Assembly: GCA_017633985.1 (NCBI GenBank)
Contig: JAGBOF010000030.1
Coordinates: 1 to 48,672 of the forward strand
Source of the DNA: Bacteroidales bacterium
GTDB lineage: Bacteria > Bacteroidota > Bacteroidia > Bacteroidales > P3
Direction: 5' to 3'
DNA: 48,672 nt
Position 1 is the first letter of the stretch, and each line of letters starts with the position of its first letter. This document shows, one piece after another, positions 35,587 through 43,650 of the stretch. The notes below the pieces were generated by a model, which made no database searches, had not been told where the DNA came from, and worked only from the letters and a program-made list of their open reading frames with translations. The position numbers were made by a program, and so were the translations under genes.

Positions 35587-35909
35587 ATGCAAGTATATTA
35601 CGATAACATATTAAATAGTATCAGAAGTAAGCAAAAGAAATAATTCCTGAAGATGCAAAATTAATTCTTTTCGGTTCTCAAGCAAGAAAAGATGCCGATA
35701 ATGAGTCTGATTGGGATTTGCTTTTATTGCTGAATAAAAAAGATATTTCCGAAACAGATTACAATAAGTATGTATGGCCGTTGGTACAGTTGGGGTGGAA
35801 TCTCGGCGAATATTTTTCCGTTAAAATGTATTCCATGGAAGATTGGAATAAAAGAATATTCACACCATTCTATAACAACGTAGAACAGGAAGGAGTTTTA
35901 TTTTACTAA
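35587..35909 (+). pseudogene. MNT-type nucleotidyltransferase, frameshifted
   Basis: ATG 35587 begins MQVYYDNILNSIRSK, then the frame stops at 35641-35643. One frame over, the sequence continues AKEIIPEDAKLILFGSQARK and DADNESDWDLLLLLNKKDIS to a stop at 35909. A single extra base in GTAAGCAAAAG (about 35629) joins them into a 107-residue protein. GSQAR with SDWDLL is the catalytic GSxaR...DxD pattern of minimal nucleotidyltransferases. Such proteins often form two-gene modules with a HEPN partner; none follows here. Either the gene is broken or the base is a sequence error. Confidence 0.75.
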
Positions 35910-36003
35910 TCTGCGAGAAGAAAAAATTATTCTCGCAGATTATTTTATTAATCACGCAGATTAATTTTTTTATATCGCTGATTAATTTCGCGGGACGGCG
36001 TTA
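35906..36003. repeat. Modular intergenic repeat, copy G
   Basis: Starts within the last codons of the preceding gene. AATCTGCGAGAAG, TTCTCGCAGATTATTTTATTA, ATCACGCAGATTAATTTTTTTA and ATCGCTGATTAATTTCGCG follow. CTGCGAGAA and TTCTCGCAG form a strong 9-bp hairpin. It lies between the convergent nucleotidyltransferase and hflX genes. Confidence 0.7.
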
Positions 36004-36023
36004 GTTTTCTGTGCAGTGTGTTT

Positions 36024-37193
36024 TTACCACAAAAAATTATTGTAAGGATAGATTTTTGCGTGAATTGTTTTAATTCGATTGTACAGTACCTGTTTTAATT
36101 CCTCTATATTTTGCTTTTCTTTGGCGGAAATAAAAACCACTTCGCACTTTTCGTTATTCAAATACGTCCGTTTCCAATCCTCAAGCGTGAAGTTATATTT
36201 CTCAACGGGCGTCAAATCGTCCTCTTCTTTCTTAATATATGTATAAGCATCTATTTTGTTAAAGACAATTATCATCGGCTTATCCCCCGCCCCTATCTCG
36301 TTAAGCGTTTTAGTCACCTCGTTTATCTGATTCTCAAAATCAGGATGCGAAATATCCGCCACATGAATCAATAAATCCGCTTCCTTAACCTCATCCAATG
36401 TACTTTTAAAACTTTCAAGCAATGTGTCGGGCAGTTTGCGTATAAAGCCCACCGTATCAGTCAAAAGAAACGGCAGATTCTCTATAACGACTTTGCGTAT
36501 CGTGGTATCAAGGGTTGCAAAAAGCTTGTTTTCCGCCAAAACATCCGATTTTGACAGCATATTAAGTATTGATGATTTGCCGACATTGGTATAGCCGACA
36601 AGGGCTGCACGTACCAATTGCTGACGGTTCTTTCTCTGAAGAGTCTTTTGCTTGTCTATTTCAATAAGTTTCTGTTTCAAAAGAGAGATTTTCGACAATA
36701 CGATACGGCGGTCGGTTTCTATCTGCGTTTCTCCGGGTCCTCTCATATTAAGACCGCCTTTTTGTCTGTCAAGATGCGTCCACATCCTTTTAAGACGCGG
36801 CAACAGATATTTGTATTGTGCCAGTTCCACCTGTATCTTGCTGTGTGCGGTAGAAGCATGCTGTGCAAAGATGTTTAATATCACCTGTGTACGGTCTAAA
36901 ACCTGACAATGCAAAACGTTCTCAATATTCCGCAGTTGCGCAGGCGACAATTCATCATCGAAAACAACGTATTCAAACTCATTTTCGGCAATATAGTCCT
37001 TTATTTCCTGCAATTTGCCACTGCCTACGTATGTACGGGAATCCGCTTGAGGCAATCTCTGGCTGAAAGATTTCACCGCAACTGCACCAAGTGTGGTTAT
37101 CAAAAAATTCAGTTCGCTTATATAATCTTCAAGTGTTTTATCGCTTATATAAGGTGTCTGCACGAAAACCGTTACGCATCTGTCTTGTGTCAT
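36024..37193 (-). CDS. hflX: GTPase HflX
   Basis: The 389-residue protein has the HflX N-terminal domain (SQRLPQADSRTYVGSGKLQE), the linker region GGLNMRGPGETQIETDRR, and a GTPase domain with GYTNVGKSS (P-loop), DTVGFIRKLP (G3) and FNKID (G4). HflX binds the 50S subunit and splits stalled ribosomes, for example after heat or antibiotic stress. It lies 26 bp downstream of a flippase-like membrane protein gene on the same strand. Confidence 0.92.
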   Translation of the reverse strand: MTQDRCVTVFVQTPYISDKTLEDYISELNFLITTLGAVAVKSFSQRLPQADSRTYVGSGKLQEIKDYIAENEFEYVVFDDELSPAQLRNIENVLHCQVLDRTQVILNIFAQHASTAHSKIQVELAQYKYLLPRLKRMWTHLDRQKGGLNMRGPGETQIETDRRIVLSKISLLKQKLIEIDKQKTLQRKNRQQLVRAALVGYTNVGKSSILNMLSKSDVLAENKLFATLDTTIRKVVIENLPFLLTDTVGFIRKLPDTLLESFKSTLDEVKEADLLIHVADISHPDFENQINEVTKTLNEIGAGDKPMIIVFNKIDAYTYIKKEEDDLTPVEKYNFTLEDWKRTYLNNEKCEVVFISAKEKQNIEELKQVLYNRIKTIHAKIYPYNNFLW

Positions 37194-37219
37194 AAATTAT
37201 CGATATATATTTTCTGAAT

Positions 37220-38290
37220 CTAATTACCGTTTTGTCTTTTGCGTTCACTGACGGCTTTTGTGAATACCGGCAAAACCGCCAAGCCGACTATAATATATGG
37301 ATAATAGGTAAACAGACGCCAAAGCAATGCCAATACTCCTTCGAAGCCTTCTTTGAGAAATCCATTTAAGAACAAAGGAAATGCAAACTCCGCCACACCG
37401 CTTGAACCGGGCGTAGGAGACACACAAAGTACTATCCACATCACCAATTGACGCACATAAATAACGGCATGATTGGTTATATTCGGGTTAAATGCCGCCA
37501 AAATACAGTTAAGCACCAAAAACCTACATGACCATGAGGCAACGGTAACCAGATACACCTTTATCCAATAAAGAAATGATTTGTGCTTAAACTCCTGCGA
37601 AGAAATCAAAACATCATCACCCATTTTATTGAATTTATGTTGCCAACGTTTGAAAATTCTCTTGTTTCCAAGAGAGTAAATAAAGTTCTTGAATTTATGC
37701 GGATAGAAGAAAATAGCGGTAAGTATAAAAAGCGTCAAAAGAACCATGAAGCTGTATCCGAGAATAAACACATGGGTTTCTGAAATACGCAATCCCAATA
37801 CGGAAAACTTAAATTTGGTTGCAAAAGATGCCGAATAACCGCAAACAAGTACCGTCAGCGGGGTAATGATGATATAAAACAGTTCGTCCAAAAGCGTGGC
37901 TATCATAACCATTGCCGTACTTCTTCCCGCACCCAGCCCTTCCAAAGGAAGGATAAACAATGCCACTGCCGAACCTCCCACACTTGTGGGCGTGACAGTC
38001 GAAGAAAATTCCCACAACATGATTATGCGGAACGCCTGTTTCCAAGACAATCTGTTGTCTGAAAGCATCCTTATTCTTATCATATAGGTTATTTCCCTTC
38101 CGCATTCAAACATTACAGCCAAAAGCAGGCATATAACCGTATAAGAGGTAAACATTCCCGCCAATTCCGAAAACAATGCCGAATTTTTGGAATATTCCCT
38201 TGCCACCATATAAAAACCGACACCCAATCCTATAAGGACGGGCACGATTACTTTATTAAATTTAAATATTCCTAAAGGATTTTCTTTCAT
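37220..38290 (-). CDS. Lysylphosphatidylglycerol synthase TM-like membrane protein
   Basis: The 356-residue protein has about eight hydrophobic segments and the pattern of the UPF0104/LPG-synthase membrane family: FEFSSTVTPTSVGGSAVALF-like region (LWEFSSTVTPTSVGGSAVAL) and SPTPGSSGVAEFAFPLFLNG. In MprF this part flips lipid; free-standing members have no catalytic domain and unknown substrates. It probably moves a lipid or lipid-linked molecule across the inner membrane. Precedes hflX. Confidence 0.75.
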   Translation of the reverse strand: MKENPLGIFKFNKVIVPVLIGLGVGFYMVAREYSKNSALFSELAGMFTSYTVICLLLAVMFECGREITYMIRIRMLSDNRLSWKQAFRIIMLWEFSSTVTPTSVGGSAVALFILPLEGLGAGRSTAMVMIATLLDELFYIIITPLTVLVCGYSASFATKFKFSVLGLRISETHVFILGYSFMVLLTLFILTAIFFYPHKFKNFIYSLGNKRIFKRWQHKFNKMGDDVLISSQEFKHKSFLYWIKVYLVTVASWSCRFLVLNCILAAFNPNITNHAVIYVRQLVMWIVLCVSPTPGSSGVAEFAFPLFLNGFLKEGFEGVLALLWRLFTYYPYIIVGLAVLPVFTKAVSERKRQNGN

Positions 38291-38333
38291 TCTTATTAAA
38301 GCAAAAATATGTACTGCTTACTATGTAAGGTGT

Positions 38334-38400
38334 ACTGTGTTCCATGTACTGCATAATAGGTGTGCCGAAGATTGCACGGCACATTGTACACAGAACACAG
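38334..38400. other. Nested hairpin between mscS and the flippase-like gene
   Basis: CTGTGTTC (38334-38341) pairs with GAACACAG (38393-38400), TGTAC (38345-38349) with GTACA (38386-38390), and GTGCCG (38362-38367) with CGGCAC (38377-38382). No T run follows on either strand at once, so termination is uncertain. Confidence 0.5.
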
Positions 38401-38410
38401 CATATAAAAT

Positions 38411-39265
38411 CTACCCTTCGTATCTTCCGATAACTGTATAAGGACAAGGTAAATTCTCTTTTATTGTGTAGTTGTATAATTCACGCTGTAAATAAGCGTA
38501 AAGCGTCCAATAATCCTCCATCTTACACCAAGCACGCAATTCAAATGATATAGTACCCGGACCGATTGTCACCCAAACTGCAGCTTCAGGGTCTTTCAAT
38601 GTCAAAGGATTGTTATAAGCAATTTCTTTCAAATCCTTTTCAACTTTATCTATAACAACCTTCTTATCACCTGCGACCTGCATTTTAACATCCACCCTTC
38701 TTTGCGGTTTTGTGGAGTAGTTGGTGATATTACCGCCCGAAAGCGTTCCGTTAGGCAATGTTATAAGTTTATTATCCCATGTGCGGATAACTGTAGAGAA
38801 TATCTTCATCGTCTCAACGAAGCCTTCGTAACCTTGCGTAGCGATATAGTCGCCTATTTTAAACGGACGGAAGATAAGAATCATTATTCCGCCTGCAACG
38901 TTTTGTATTGTTCCGCTCAAAGCCATGCCGACTGCCAAACCTGCAGCACCTAACAAAGCGATGAATGATGTCATCGGTATACCTATGTAATTGATTACCG
39001 CCAAAATCAACATCACTTTCAAAGCTATTGACACTATCGATGTGATAACGGGCCGCAATGTTGCGTCTACATTTCTTTTTTCAAAGACTTGTGCCAGTCT
39101 GTTACGGATAAACTTAATGATTCTGAAGCCCACATACAAAATAATCAGGCCTATTACAATTTTCTTAACGGCATCCAAACCGTTTTGGGTAAACCAATTG
39201 ATTACTGCATTAACCATATTGTTAGGATCACCCGCCGCTGTTGCTTGTAAAAATAACATAAACAC
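38411..39265 (-). CDS. mscS: Small-conductance mechanosensitive channel (MscS)
   Basis: The 284-residue protein has three N-terminal membrane helices; the third, pore-lining one is LLGAAGLAVGMALSGTIQNVAGGIMILIFRPFKIGDYI, with the glycine/alanine packing of MscS. A cytoplasmic beta domain (TLPNGTLSGGNITNYSTKPQ) and C-terminal domain follow. It opens under membrane tension to release solutes. A single gene flanked by repeat copy H upstream. Confidence 0.88.
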   Translation of the reverse strand: MFMLFLQATAAGDPNNMVNAVINWFTQNGLDAVKKIVIGLIILYVGFRIIKFIRNRLAQVFEKRNVDATLRPVITSIVSIALKVMLILAVINYIGIPMTSFIALLGAAGLAVGMALSGTIQNVAGGIMILIFRPFKIGDYIATQGYEGFVETMKIFSTVIRTWDNKLITLPNGTLSGGNITNYSTKPQRRVDVKMQVAGDKKVVIDKVEKDLKEIAYNNPLTLKDPEAAVWVTIGPGTISFELRAWCKMEDYWTLYAYLQRELYNYTIKENLPCPYTVIGRYEG

Positions 39266-39342
39266 TTAATTTTTTATAATTCTTATACTTTTTTACGCTG
39301 TTTTGTCACTTTAGAAAACAAATACGCTACATTAACGGAATA

Positions 39343-39453
39343 ATGCGGCGTTTTATTTTATTAATCTGCGTGATTAATAAAATAATCTGCGAGATTAAAA
39401 AATTATTATCGCAGATTAATTTTCTAATCACGCAGATTATGTTGACGTTTTGT
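39343..39453. repeat. Modular intergenic repeat, copy H
   Basis: GCGGCGTTTTATTTTATTA, ATCTGCGTGATTAAT, AATCTGCGAGATTAA, ATCGCAGATTAATTTTCTA and ATCACGCAGATTAT succeed one another; ATCTGCGTGATTA pairs with TAATCACGCAGAT-like sequence downstream. It follows the BspA-like gene on the minus strand and is duplicated at 42611-42732 together with the end of that gene. Confidence 0.75.
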
Positions 39454-39462
39454 AACTTCTTA

Positions 39463-41898
39463 TTATTCTATTATCAACGGCTGCGTAAATTTACCCACAT
39501 GAATGTAGTAAACACCCGTTTCAAAATCGCTAACATTGATATTGAATTTCGGAGATGTGATATTGGATTTATAGATAACTTGTCCTTTATTGTTTACAAT
39601 AGTAACCGTTTGGTTCTTATCCGATATCAAATGTCCGACATCCACTGTAACAACGTCTTTTGCCGGGTTCGGGTAAATACTGATGATTCTTTCTTGCTGA
39701 ATTTCTTCAATCCCTGCCGTAACCTGCAATATCAATGTAACAATACTGTCGCATCCGTCACCAGTTTGCAGATTTAAAGTATATTCACCTGCATCGGATT
39801 CTGTGAAACCGAAATTATTGTAGGTTTCTCCGTTGTTTATCGTAGCATAAATATATGTCCTCGTCACTCCGCACGGCGTTATGGTGTCATGAAGATACAA
39901 AGTATCGGTAACAGTCTCTGTTATGGTGTCGTGAAGATAGATCGTATCGGTAACAGTCTCTGTTAATGTAATGGTATCATATAAAGTAGTTTTTATTGTA
40001 TCATGTAATGTTACTGTATCAGTTACATTTTTTATAATTGTTACAGTATCTACGAATTTAGGGATAACGGACAGATTCAAAGTAATAATACTGTCACATC
40101 CCGCAGTTGATTGTAACGTAGTTGTATATGTTCCTGATGTTGTAAGGTTGCTGTTTGCGAATGAATAACTCTCTCCTTCAAAGATAGAAACTTCAACTTG
40201 TGTTTTATATGCATCTTTTTCTACCAGATAGAGATTAACTATGGTGTCCGGGGCGTTTTGTGTTATGAATCTCTTTGTATAGAATCCAGGGAAAGTAAGT
40301 TTATTCCAACCGAAATACATTTCACCGTTATATATAAACGTGCTGCCTTCACAACCTGCAACAACAGAGTCAATAATAACAGGAGGTGCTAACGGACTTA
40401 CAGTATCATTACACCATTCCGTTATTGTTAAGAATTTTGTCCAATCGGAACTTTTTAATTGATAATAAGTCATTCTCCCGCACGGGACAATAATTTTTGT
40501 ATATATAGATGAATCCATCGTGGTATATGGTGATAATTTTTGTTTATAATTATATATTGCATACTTTTCTTCAAATGAAGGAGGATTCTCTGCATATACA
40601 ACTATAGTATCCATTTGACATTCATCAAATGCATGGTTCTTGATTAAATAAACGTCTTTCGGAATAGTTACGACTTTTAAATGAGCACATTTTTGAAATG
40701 CTCCGTTTGGTATAGATGTTACTTTTTCAGGAATTTCCACTCTTTTTAATCCTGAATTATAAAAGGCAGAATCGCTTATTGTTGTAATGGAATTAGGCAA
40801 CTGTATAGATGTAACGCTGTCGCACCACATCATAAAATATTTCGGAAGACTTTTAACAGAATCTCCTATAATTATTTGTTTTATTAAACTACTATTATCA
40901 TCGTTAGCATACTCCCCACCTAAATCATATATACCAAATATTCCTCTATGACGTAATTTATAAAGATAATTACTGCTACTATACCATTTTTCATTTCTAG
41001 TTATGGTATGACTTGCATTTATTGCATTATAAGTTACCTTTTCTAAATTGGTGCATCCCACAAAAGGAAGTTCTCCTATCCAAGTAATTTGTGCAGGTAT
41101 GGTTATTTCTTTTAATCTGGATAAACCTTTCAAAAAGAAATGCGGAATATATTTGACATTACTGCCAATAGTTACTTCGCTGATTTGATAACAATCTTCC
41201 AACCAATGTTTATTAACAGGAGAAAGTTTTCCATTATATTCATATGAATAATAACACTCCGAAACATTAATAATACTGTCTGCATTATAATAAAGAGACG
41301 TAACACTAATACAACCTTTAAAAGAAGAAAGTCCTATATATTTAACTCTCTCCGAAATCTTTATTGTCTGTAACGCCTGACAATAAGTAAAGGTAGAATC
41401 TCCTAAAAATCTCAAACTGTCAGGCATTTCGGTAGTTAATTCTTTGCAATTATAGAACGCCATGCGTTGAATAGTATCCACAGTGTTAGGAATAGAGAAT
41501 TCTTCCAAAGATGTACATCCATAGAATGCTTCTTGTCCTATATAAGTCATCTTCTTGGAACTGTTAGTTAAAACCTTTTGCAGATTTATGCAGTTTATAA
41601 ATGCTGCATATCCTATACGCTCTATACTTTTAGGAAGTTCTACACTGAATAGTTGATCACAGTCTCTAAATGCTTCATTGCCTATTGTGGATACTGTATA
41701 ATTTACACTTTCGTAATACACAGATTGAGGAATGGTAACATTCCCTGAATAACTGTTATAGGTCTTATCCTTATATGTCACGCTGACGCTTATTTTGTTG
41801 GGATTTATATTGTAATAAATCCCGTTTACCTCGAAATCGTATGCGAATAACTGTATGCTTAATATTGTTAAGCATAGTAAAGAAAAAATCTTTTTCAT
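39463..41898 (-). CDS. BspA-type leucine-rich-repeat protein with T9SS type A sorting domain
   Basis: The 811-residue protein has a signal peptide (FSLLCLTILSIQLFAYDF) and about twelve BspA-type leucine-rich repeats between residues 50 and 450 (for example VSTIGNEAFRDCDQLFSVEL, YIGQEAFYGCTSLEEFSIPN). Two DSI/GETY repeats like those of the CHU_C proteins at 5.5-9.8 kb follow, with a short low-complexity repeat between (TVTDTIYLHDTITETVTDTL). A type A sorting domain ends it (ISIYPNPAKDVVTVDV, GVYYIHVG). BspA-like proteins mediate surface adhesion. A strong AAGGAGGT sequence precedes the ATG by 4 nt, unusual in Bacteroidota. It lies 18 bp after a 90-residue gene. Confidence 0.82.
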   Translation of the reverse strand: MKKIFSLLCLTILSIQLFAYDFEVNGIYYNINPNKISVSVTYKDKTYNSYSGNVTIPQSVYYESVNYTVSTIGNEAFRDCDQLFSVELPKSIERIGYAAFINCINLQKVLTNSSKKMTYIGQEAFYGCTSLEEFSIPNTVDTIQRMAFYNCKELTTEMPDSLRFLGDSTFTYCQALQTIKISERVKYIGLSSFKGCISVTSLYYNADSIINVSECYYSYEYNGKLSPVNKHWLEDCYQISEVTIGSNVKYIPHFFLKGLSRLKEITIPAQITWIGELPFVGCTNLEKVTYNAINASHTITRNEKWYSSSNYLYKLRHRGIFGIYDLGGEYANDDNSSLIKQIIIGDSVKSLPKYFMMWCDSVTSIQLPNSITTISDSAFYNSGLKRVEIPEKVTSIPNGAFQKCAHLKVVTIPKDVYLIKNHAFDECQMDTIVVYAENPPSFEEKYAIYNYKQKLSPYTTMDSSIYTKIIVPCGRMTYYQLKSSDWTKFLTITEWCNDTVSPLAPPVIIDSVVAGCEGSTFIYNGEMYFGWNKLTFPGFYTKRFITQNAPDTIVNLYLVEKDAYKTQVEVSIFEGESYSFANSNLTTSGTYTTTLQSTAGCDSIITLNLSVIPKFVDTVTIIKNVTDTVTLHDTIKTTLYDTITLTETVTDTIYLHDTITETVTDTLYLHDTITPCGVTRTYIYATINNGETYNNFGFTESDAGEYTLNLQTGDGCDSIVTLILQVTAGIEEIQQERIISIYPNPAKDVVTVDVGHLISDKNQTVTIVNNKGQVIYKSNITSPKFNINVSDFETGVYYIHVGKFTQPLIIE

Positions 41899-41902
41899 AC
41901 TT

Positions 41903-41910
41903 ACCTCCTT
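41903..41910 (-). promoter_or_regulatory. Canonical Shine-Dalgarno sequence before the BspA-like gene
   Basis: On the minus strand AAGGAGGT ends 4 nt before ATG 41898. Most genes in the window have no recognisable Shine-Dalgarno sequence, as is normal for Bacteroidota, so this one stands out. Confidence 0.6.
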
Positions 41911-41916
41911 TTTGTT

Positions 41917-42189
41917 TTAGTTAAGAAGTTTAAAACTCTTGATAAGAACGCTTTTAGGCTCTTTATCCACTTGATAACCCTTGACATTGTAACGTCTTGT
42001 TATCTCCCTTGCAATTTGAGCATTCATTTGCTGCTGCATATTCTTGTCGGCAATCAAATTGATATACTCTTTAAGGTATTCAGGATTGTTTTGAATAAAA
42101 CAAAATACCTCATCCGTAATGTCAGTTACTTCTGCATTAGGATTTTCATTCTGAAATCTGTTCAGTAAATAATTAATGTACTGTTGCAT
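41917..42189 (-). CDS. Hypothetical protein, 90 aa
   Basis: The small protein is mostly helical by composition (QQYINYLLNRFQNENPNAEV, EYLKEYINLIADKNMQQQMN) with a charged C terminus (YQVDKEPKSVLIKSFKLLN). There is no signal peptide or known motif. Gap to the BspA-like gene is 18 bp, so it is probably cotranscribed. A structured leader of about 300 nt precedes it, from a -7 element at 42503. I do not recognise the family. Confidence 0.6.
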   Translation of the reverse strand: MQQYINYLLNRFQNENPNAEVTDITDEVFCFIQNNPEYLKEYINLIADKNMQQQMNAQIAREITRRYNVKGYQVDKEPKSVLIKSFKLLN

Positions 42190-42328
42190 CTTATTAAAAT
42201 ATTTTTAACACACCTACTCTAAAAACAGTTTTCGGTATTCCCTGTTTTGAGATTGAGGCTATATGTTTTAAGGAGGATAAAAGAAAGACGTAAATCTTTC
42301 GTATTAGCCGCTTATTTATGGAATGGTT

Positions 42329-42436
42329 GTCTGGAATACCCCTATACAAATAAGAGAACGATACAATTCACGTCAAAGACGCAACTTGCCGTAACTTTTA
42401 TTATTCTTGTATAGCGGTTAAAAGTTTTCCAGACAT
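42329..42436 (-). promoter_or_regulatory. Structured leader RNA upstream of the 90-aa gene
   Basis: On the minus strand GTCTGGAA (42436-42429) pairs with TTCCAGAC (42336-42329), and inside it CTATACAA (42414-42407) pairs with TTGTATAG (42349-42342). Both stems are perfect 8-mers and nested. Inside again is CGTC-TTT-GACG. The promoter lies about 65 bp upstream, the gene start about 140 nt downstream. A shorter AAAACAG/CTGTTTT stem lies nearer to the ATG (about 42218-42244). No riboswitch family is recognised. Confidence 0.55.
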
Positions 42437-42502
42437 TTATCCACAAGAACAAAAGCTTCAAGCTCAATTTGCTGTGCCAATTATATATTGAAATTGACTC
42501 TG

Positions 42503-42510
42503 CAAAAGTA
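42503..42510 (-). promoter_or_regulatory. Bacteroidota -7 element, minus strand (TACTTTTG)
   Basis: CAAAAGTA on the plus strand reads TACTTTTG on the minus strand and is preceded by ATCTTTG. Transcripts from here would carry a leader of about 310 nt to the 90-residue gene. The same ATCTTTGTACTTTTG context occurs at 43519. Confidence 0.55.
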
Positions 42511-42610
42511 CAAAGATTTTTCGAATTTGCAACAAAATTTCACTGAAAAGATATTTTCAGACATTAAAGCATCGACTGCTAAAATGAAGACGCCGTCCCG
42601 CAAAATTATT

Positions 42611-42732
42611 CTGCGTGATTAATAAAATAATCTGCGAGATTAAAAAATTATTATCGCAGATTAATTTTCTAATCACGCAGATTATTTTCGCGTTTTGTAA
42701 CTTCTTATTATTCTATTATCAACGGCTGCGTA
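42611..42732. repeat. Copy of the end of the BspA-like gene plus repeat H (copy I)
   Basis: 122 bp align ungapped with 39366-39487 with three mismatches. The copied part covers the modular repeat and the last about 25 bp of coding sequence of the BspA-like gene (encoding the end TQPLIIE), in the same orientation. There is no coding body attached to this copy, so it is a remnant. Confidence 0.8.
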
Positions 42733-42785
42733 TGATGTGTTAATCAGAGCAGCAGTAATATCACAACCGATTTTCAGTCAGCAAT

Positions 42786-42827
42786 AGTACAAAGACTTTT
42801 TGAATTAACAAGAAATTCAAAAAGAAA
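42786..42827. repeat. 42-bp direct repeat, left copy
   Basis: AGTACAAAGACTTTTTGAAT and the following 22 bp match 43522-43563 at 41 of 42 positions. The inner part, TTTTTGAATT...AATTCAAAAA-like arms, can form a hairpin. The two copies flank the two-gene DUF6169 unit. The left copy lacks the intact CAAAAGTA of the right copy, so it is a dead promoter. Confidence 0.75.
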
Positions 42828-42891
42828 AAGAAAACAATAATCTATTGCTTTCTTTTGTTTATTACCGATAATAATATGTACAAATGCTTAA

Positions 42892-43374
42892 TTATATTCC
42901 TATTTGATACAAATCTGTTTTAAGCAAATCGTAAAAAGACCGAAGCAACAGCTCTTTGTTTGGATTATTTCTTGTAAAATAAATGGAAATAAACAACCTA
43001 TAATCATCCAAAGGAGCTGAAGCGTCATACTTCAATATAGAACCGTCAGCATACTTATCAAACCAACGGTCAAATACTTTCCTGCGCTTTTCTTCCTTCC
43101 CGTCGACACTGTCACATACCATTATCATAGCATTTTCTTGTTTTTGGAAAAAATGCTTTAATATCTCGGCAACAGTTAATGATATTTGTGTATCTATAGG
43201 ATGTGCTTTAGGATTTTCCGGTTCTATACTGAACGAGTATGTATTAGGAAATTGAGGATAATATTCCGAAATATCAACAAAATATGCACGGTATTTTATG
43301 CCGTCTTTGCTGATAAAAGTATAAGATAGTCCGTCTTGAATCCAATTATAGCGGTGTTGCGAGTTTGATGCCAC
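42892..43374 (-). CDS. DUF6169-like hypothetical protein
   Basis: The 160-residue protein has an aromatic-rich N-terminal half (YNWIQDGLSYTFISKDGIKY, YFVDISEYYPQFPNTYSFSI) and a C-terminal KVFDRWFDKYADGSILKYDA region; its layout resembles DUF6169, a family of unknown function often found as two-gene units in Bacteroidota. There is no signal peptide. It overlaps the upstream 50-residue gene by 29 bp in a different frame. Direct repeats flank the pair. A toxin-antitoxin-like role is possible but unsupported by a motif. Confidence 0.55.
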   Translation of the reverse strand: MASNSQHRYNWIQDGLSYTFISKDGIKYRAYFVDISEYYPQFPNTYSFSIEPENPKAHPIDTQISLTVAEILKHFFQKQENAMIMVCDSVDGKEEKRRKVFDRWFDKYADGSILKYDASAPLDDYRLFISIYFTRNNPNKELLLRSFYDLLKTDLYQIGI

Positions 43375-43495
43375 GTTCCTTTGCTGTTTTTACAATATCA
43401 CCGCCGTTTTGAATGCATTCCCTTATTGCTTTCTTATCCTCAAGCAATTTTAAAAAGAAATTATCCTTCTTTGTCTTTTTAACGTCTGATTTCAT
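43346..43495 (-). CDS. Small basic protein upstream of the DUF6169-like gene
   Basis: From ATG 43495 the 49-residue protein is lysine-rich (KSDVKKTKKDNFFLKLLEDK) and ends TAKERGIKLATPL, resembling the start of a short helix-turn-helix or antitoxin-like segment, though no family is certain. A longer frame starts at 43528, but this is upstream of the expected transcription start. The -7 element at 43519 and overlap with the next gene support expression as a pair. Confidence 0.5.
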   Translation of the reverse strand: MKSDVKKTKKDNFFLKLLEDKKAIRECIQNGGDIVKTAKERGIKLATPL

Positions 43496-43518
43496 CTTGA
43501 TATTCCTATTCTGTATGC

Positions 43519-43526
43519 AAAAGTAC
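43519..43526 (-). promoter_or_regulatory. Bacteroidota -7 element, minus strand (TACTTTTG)
   Basis: CAAAAGTA on the plus strand reads TACTTTTG on the minus strand, 24 bp before ATG 43495. The adjoining inverted repeat (about 43531-43559) is placed as an upstream operator would be. Confidence 0.55.
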
Positions 43527-43563
43527 AAAGATTTTTTGAATTAACAAGAAATTCAAAAAGAAA
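43522..43563. repeat. 42-bp direct repeat, right copy, with inverted-repeat core
   Basis: Partner of 42786-42827. It contains TTTTTTGAATTAACAAGAAA and then TTCAAAAAG, giving an inverted repeat directly upstream of the minus-strand -35 region of the DUF6169 pair. Confidence 0.7.
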
Positions 43564-43650
43564 TATTGCAATTATATCGTATTGCCGTTTTTTTGTCCAA
43601 CGGGACATTTTTGCCTCTTATTGCACTACTTGAGGTAATAAGAAACAAAG

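Noticed and set aside
42786-43563. Insertion sequence bounded by 42-bp repeats
   Set aside because: The repeats are direct rather than terminal inverted, each holds promoter sequence, and the enclosed genes show no transposase motif.
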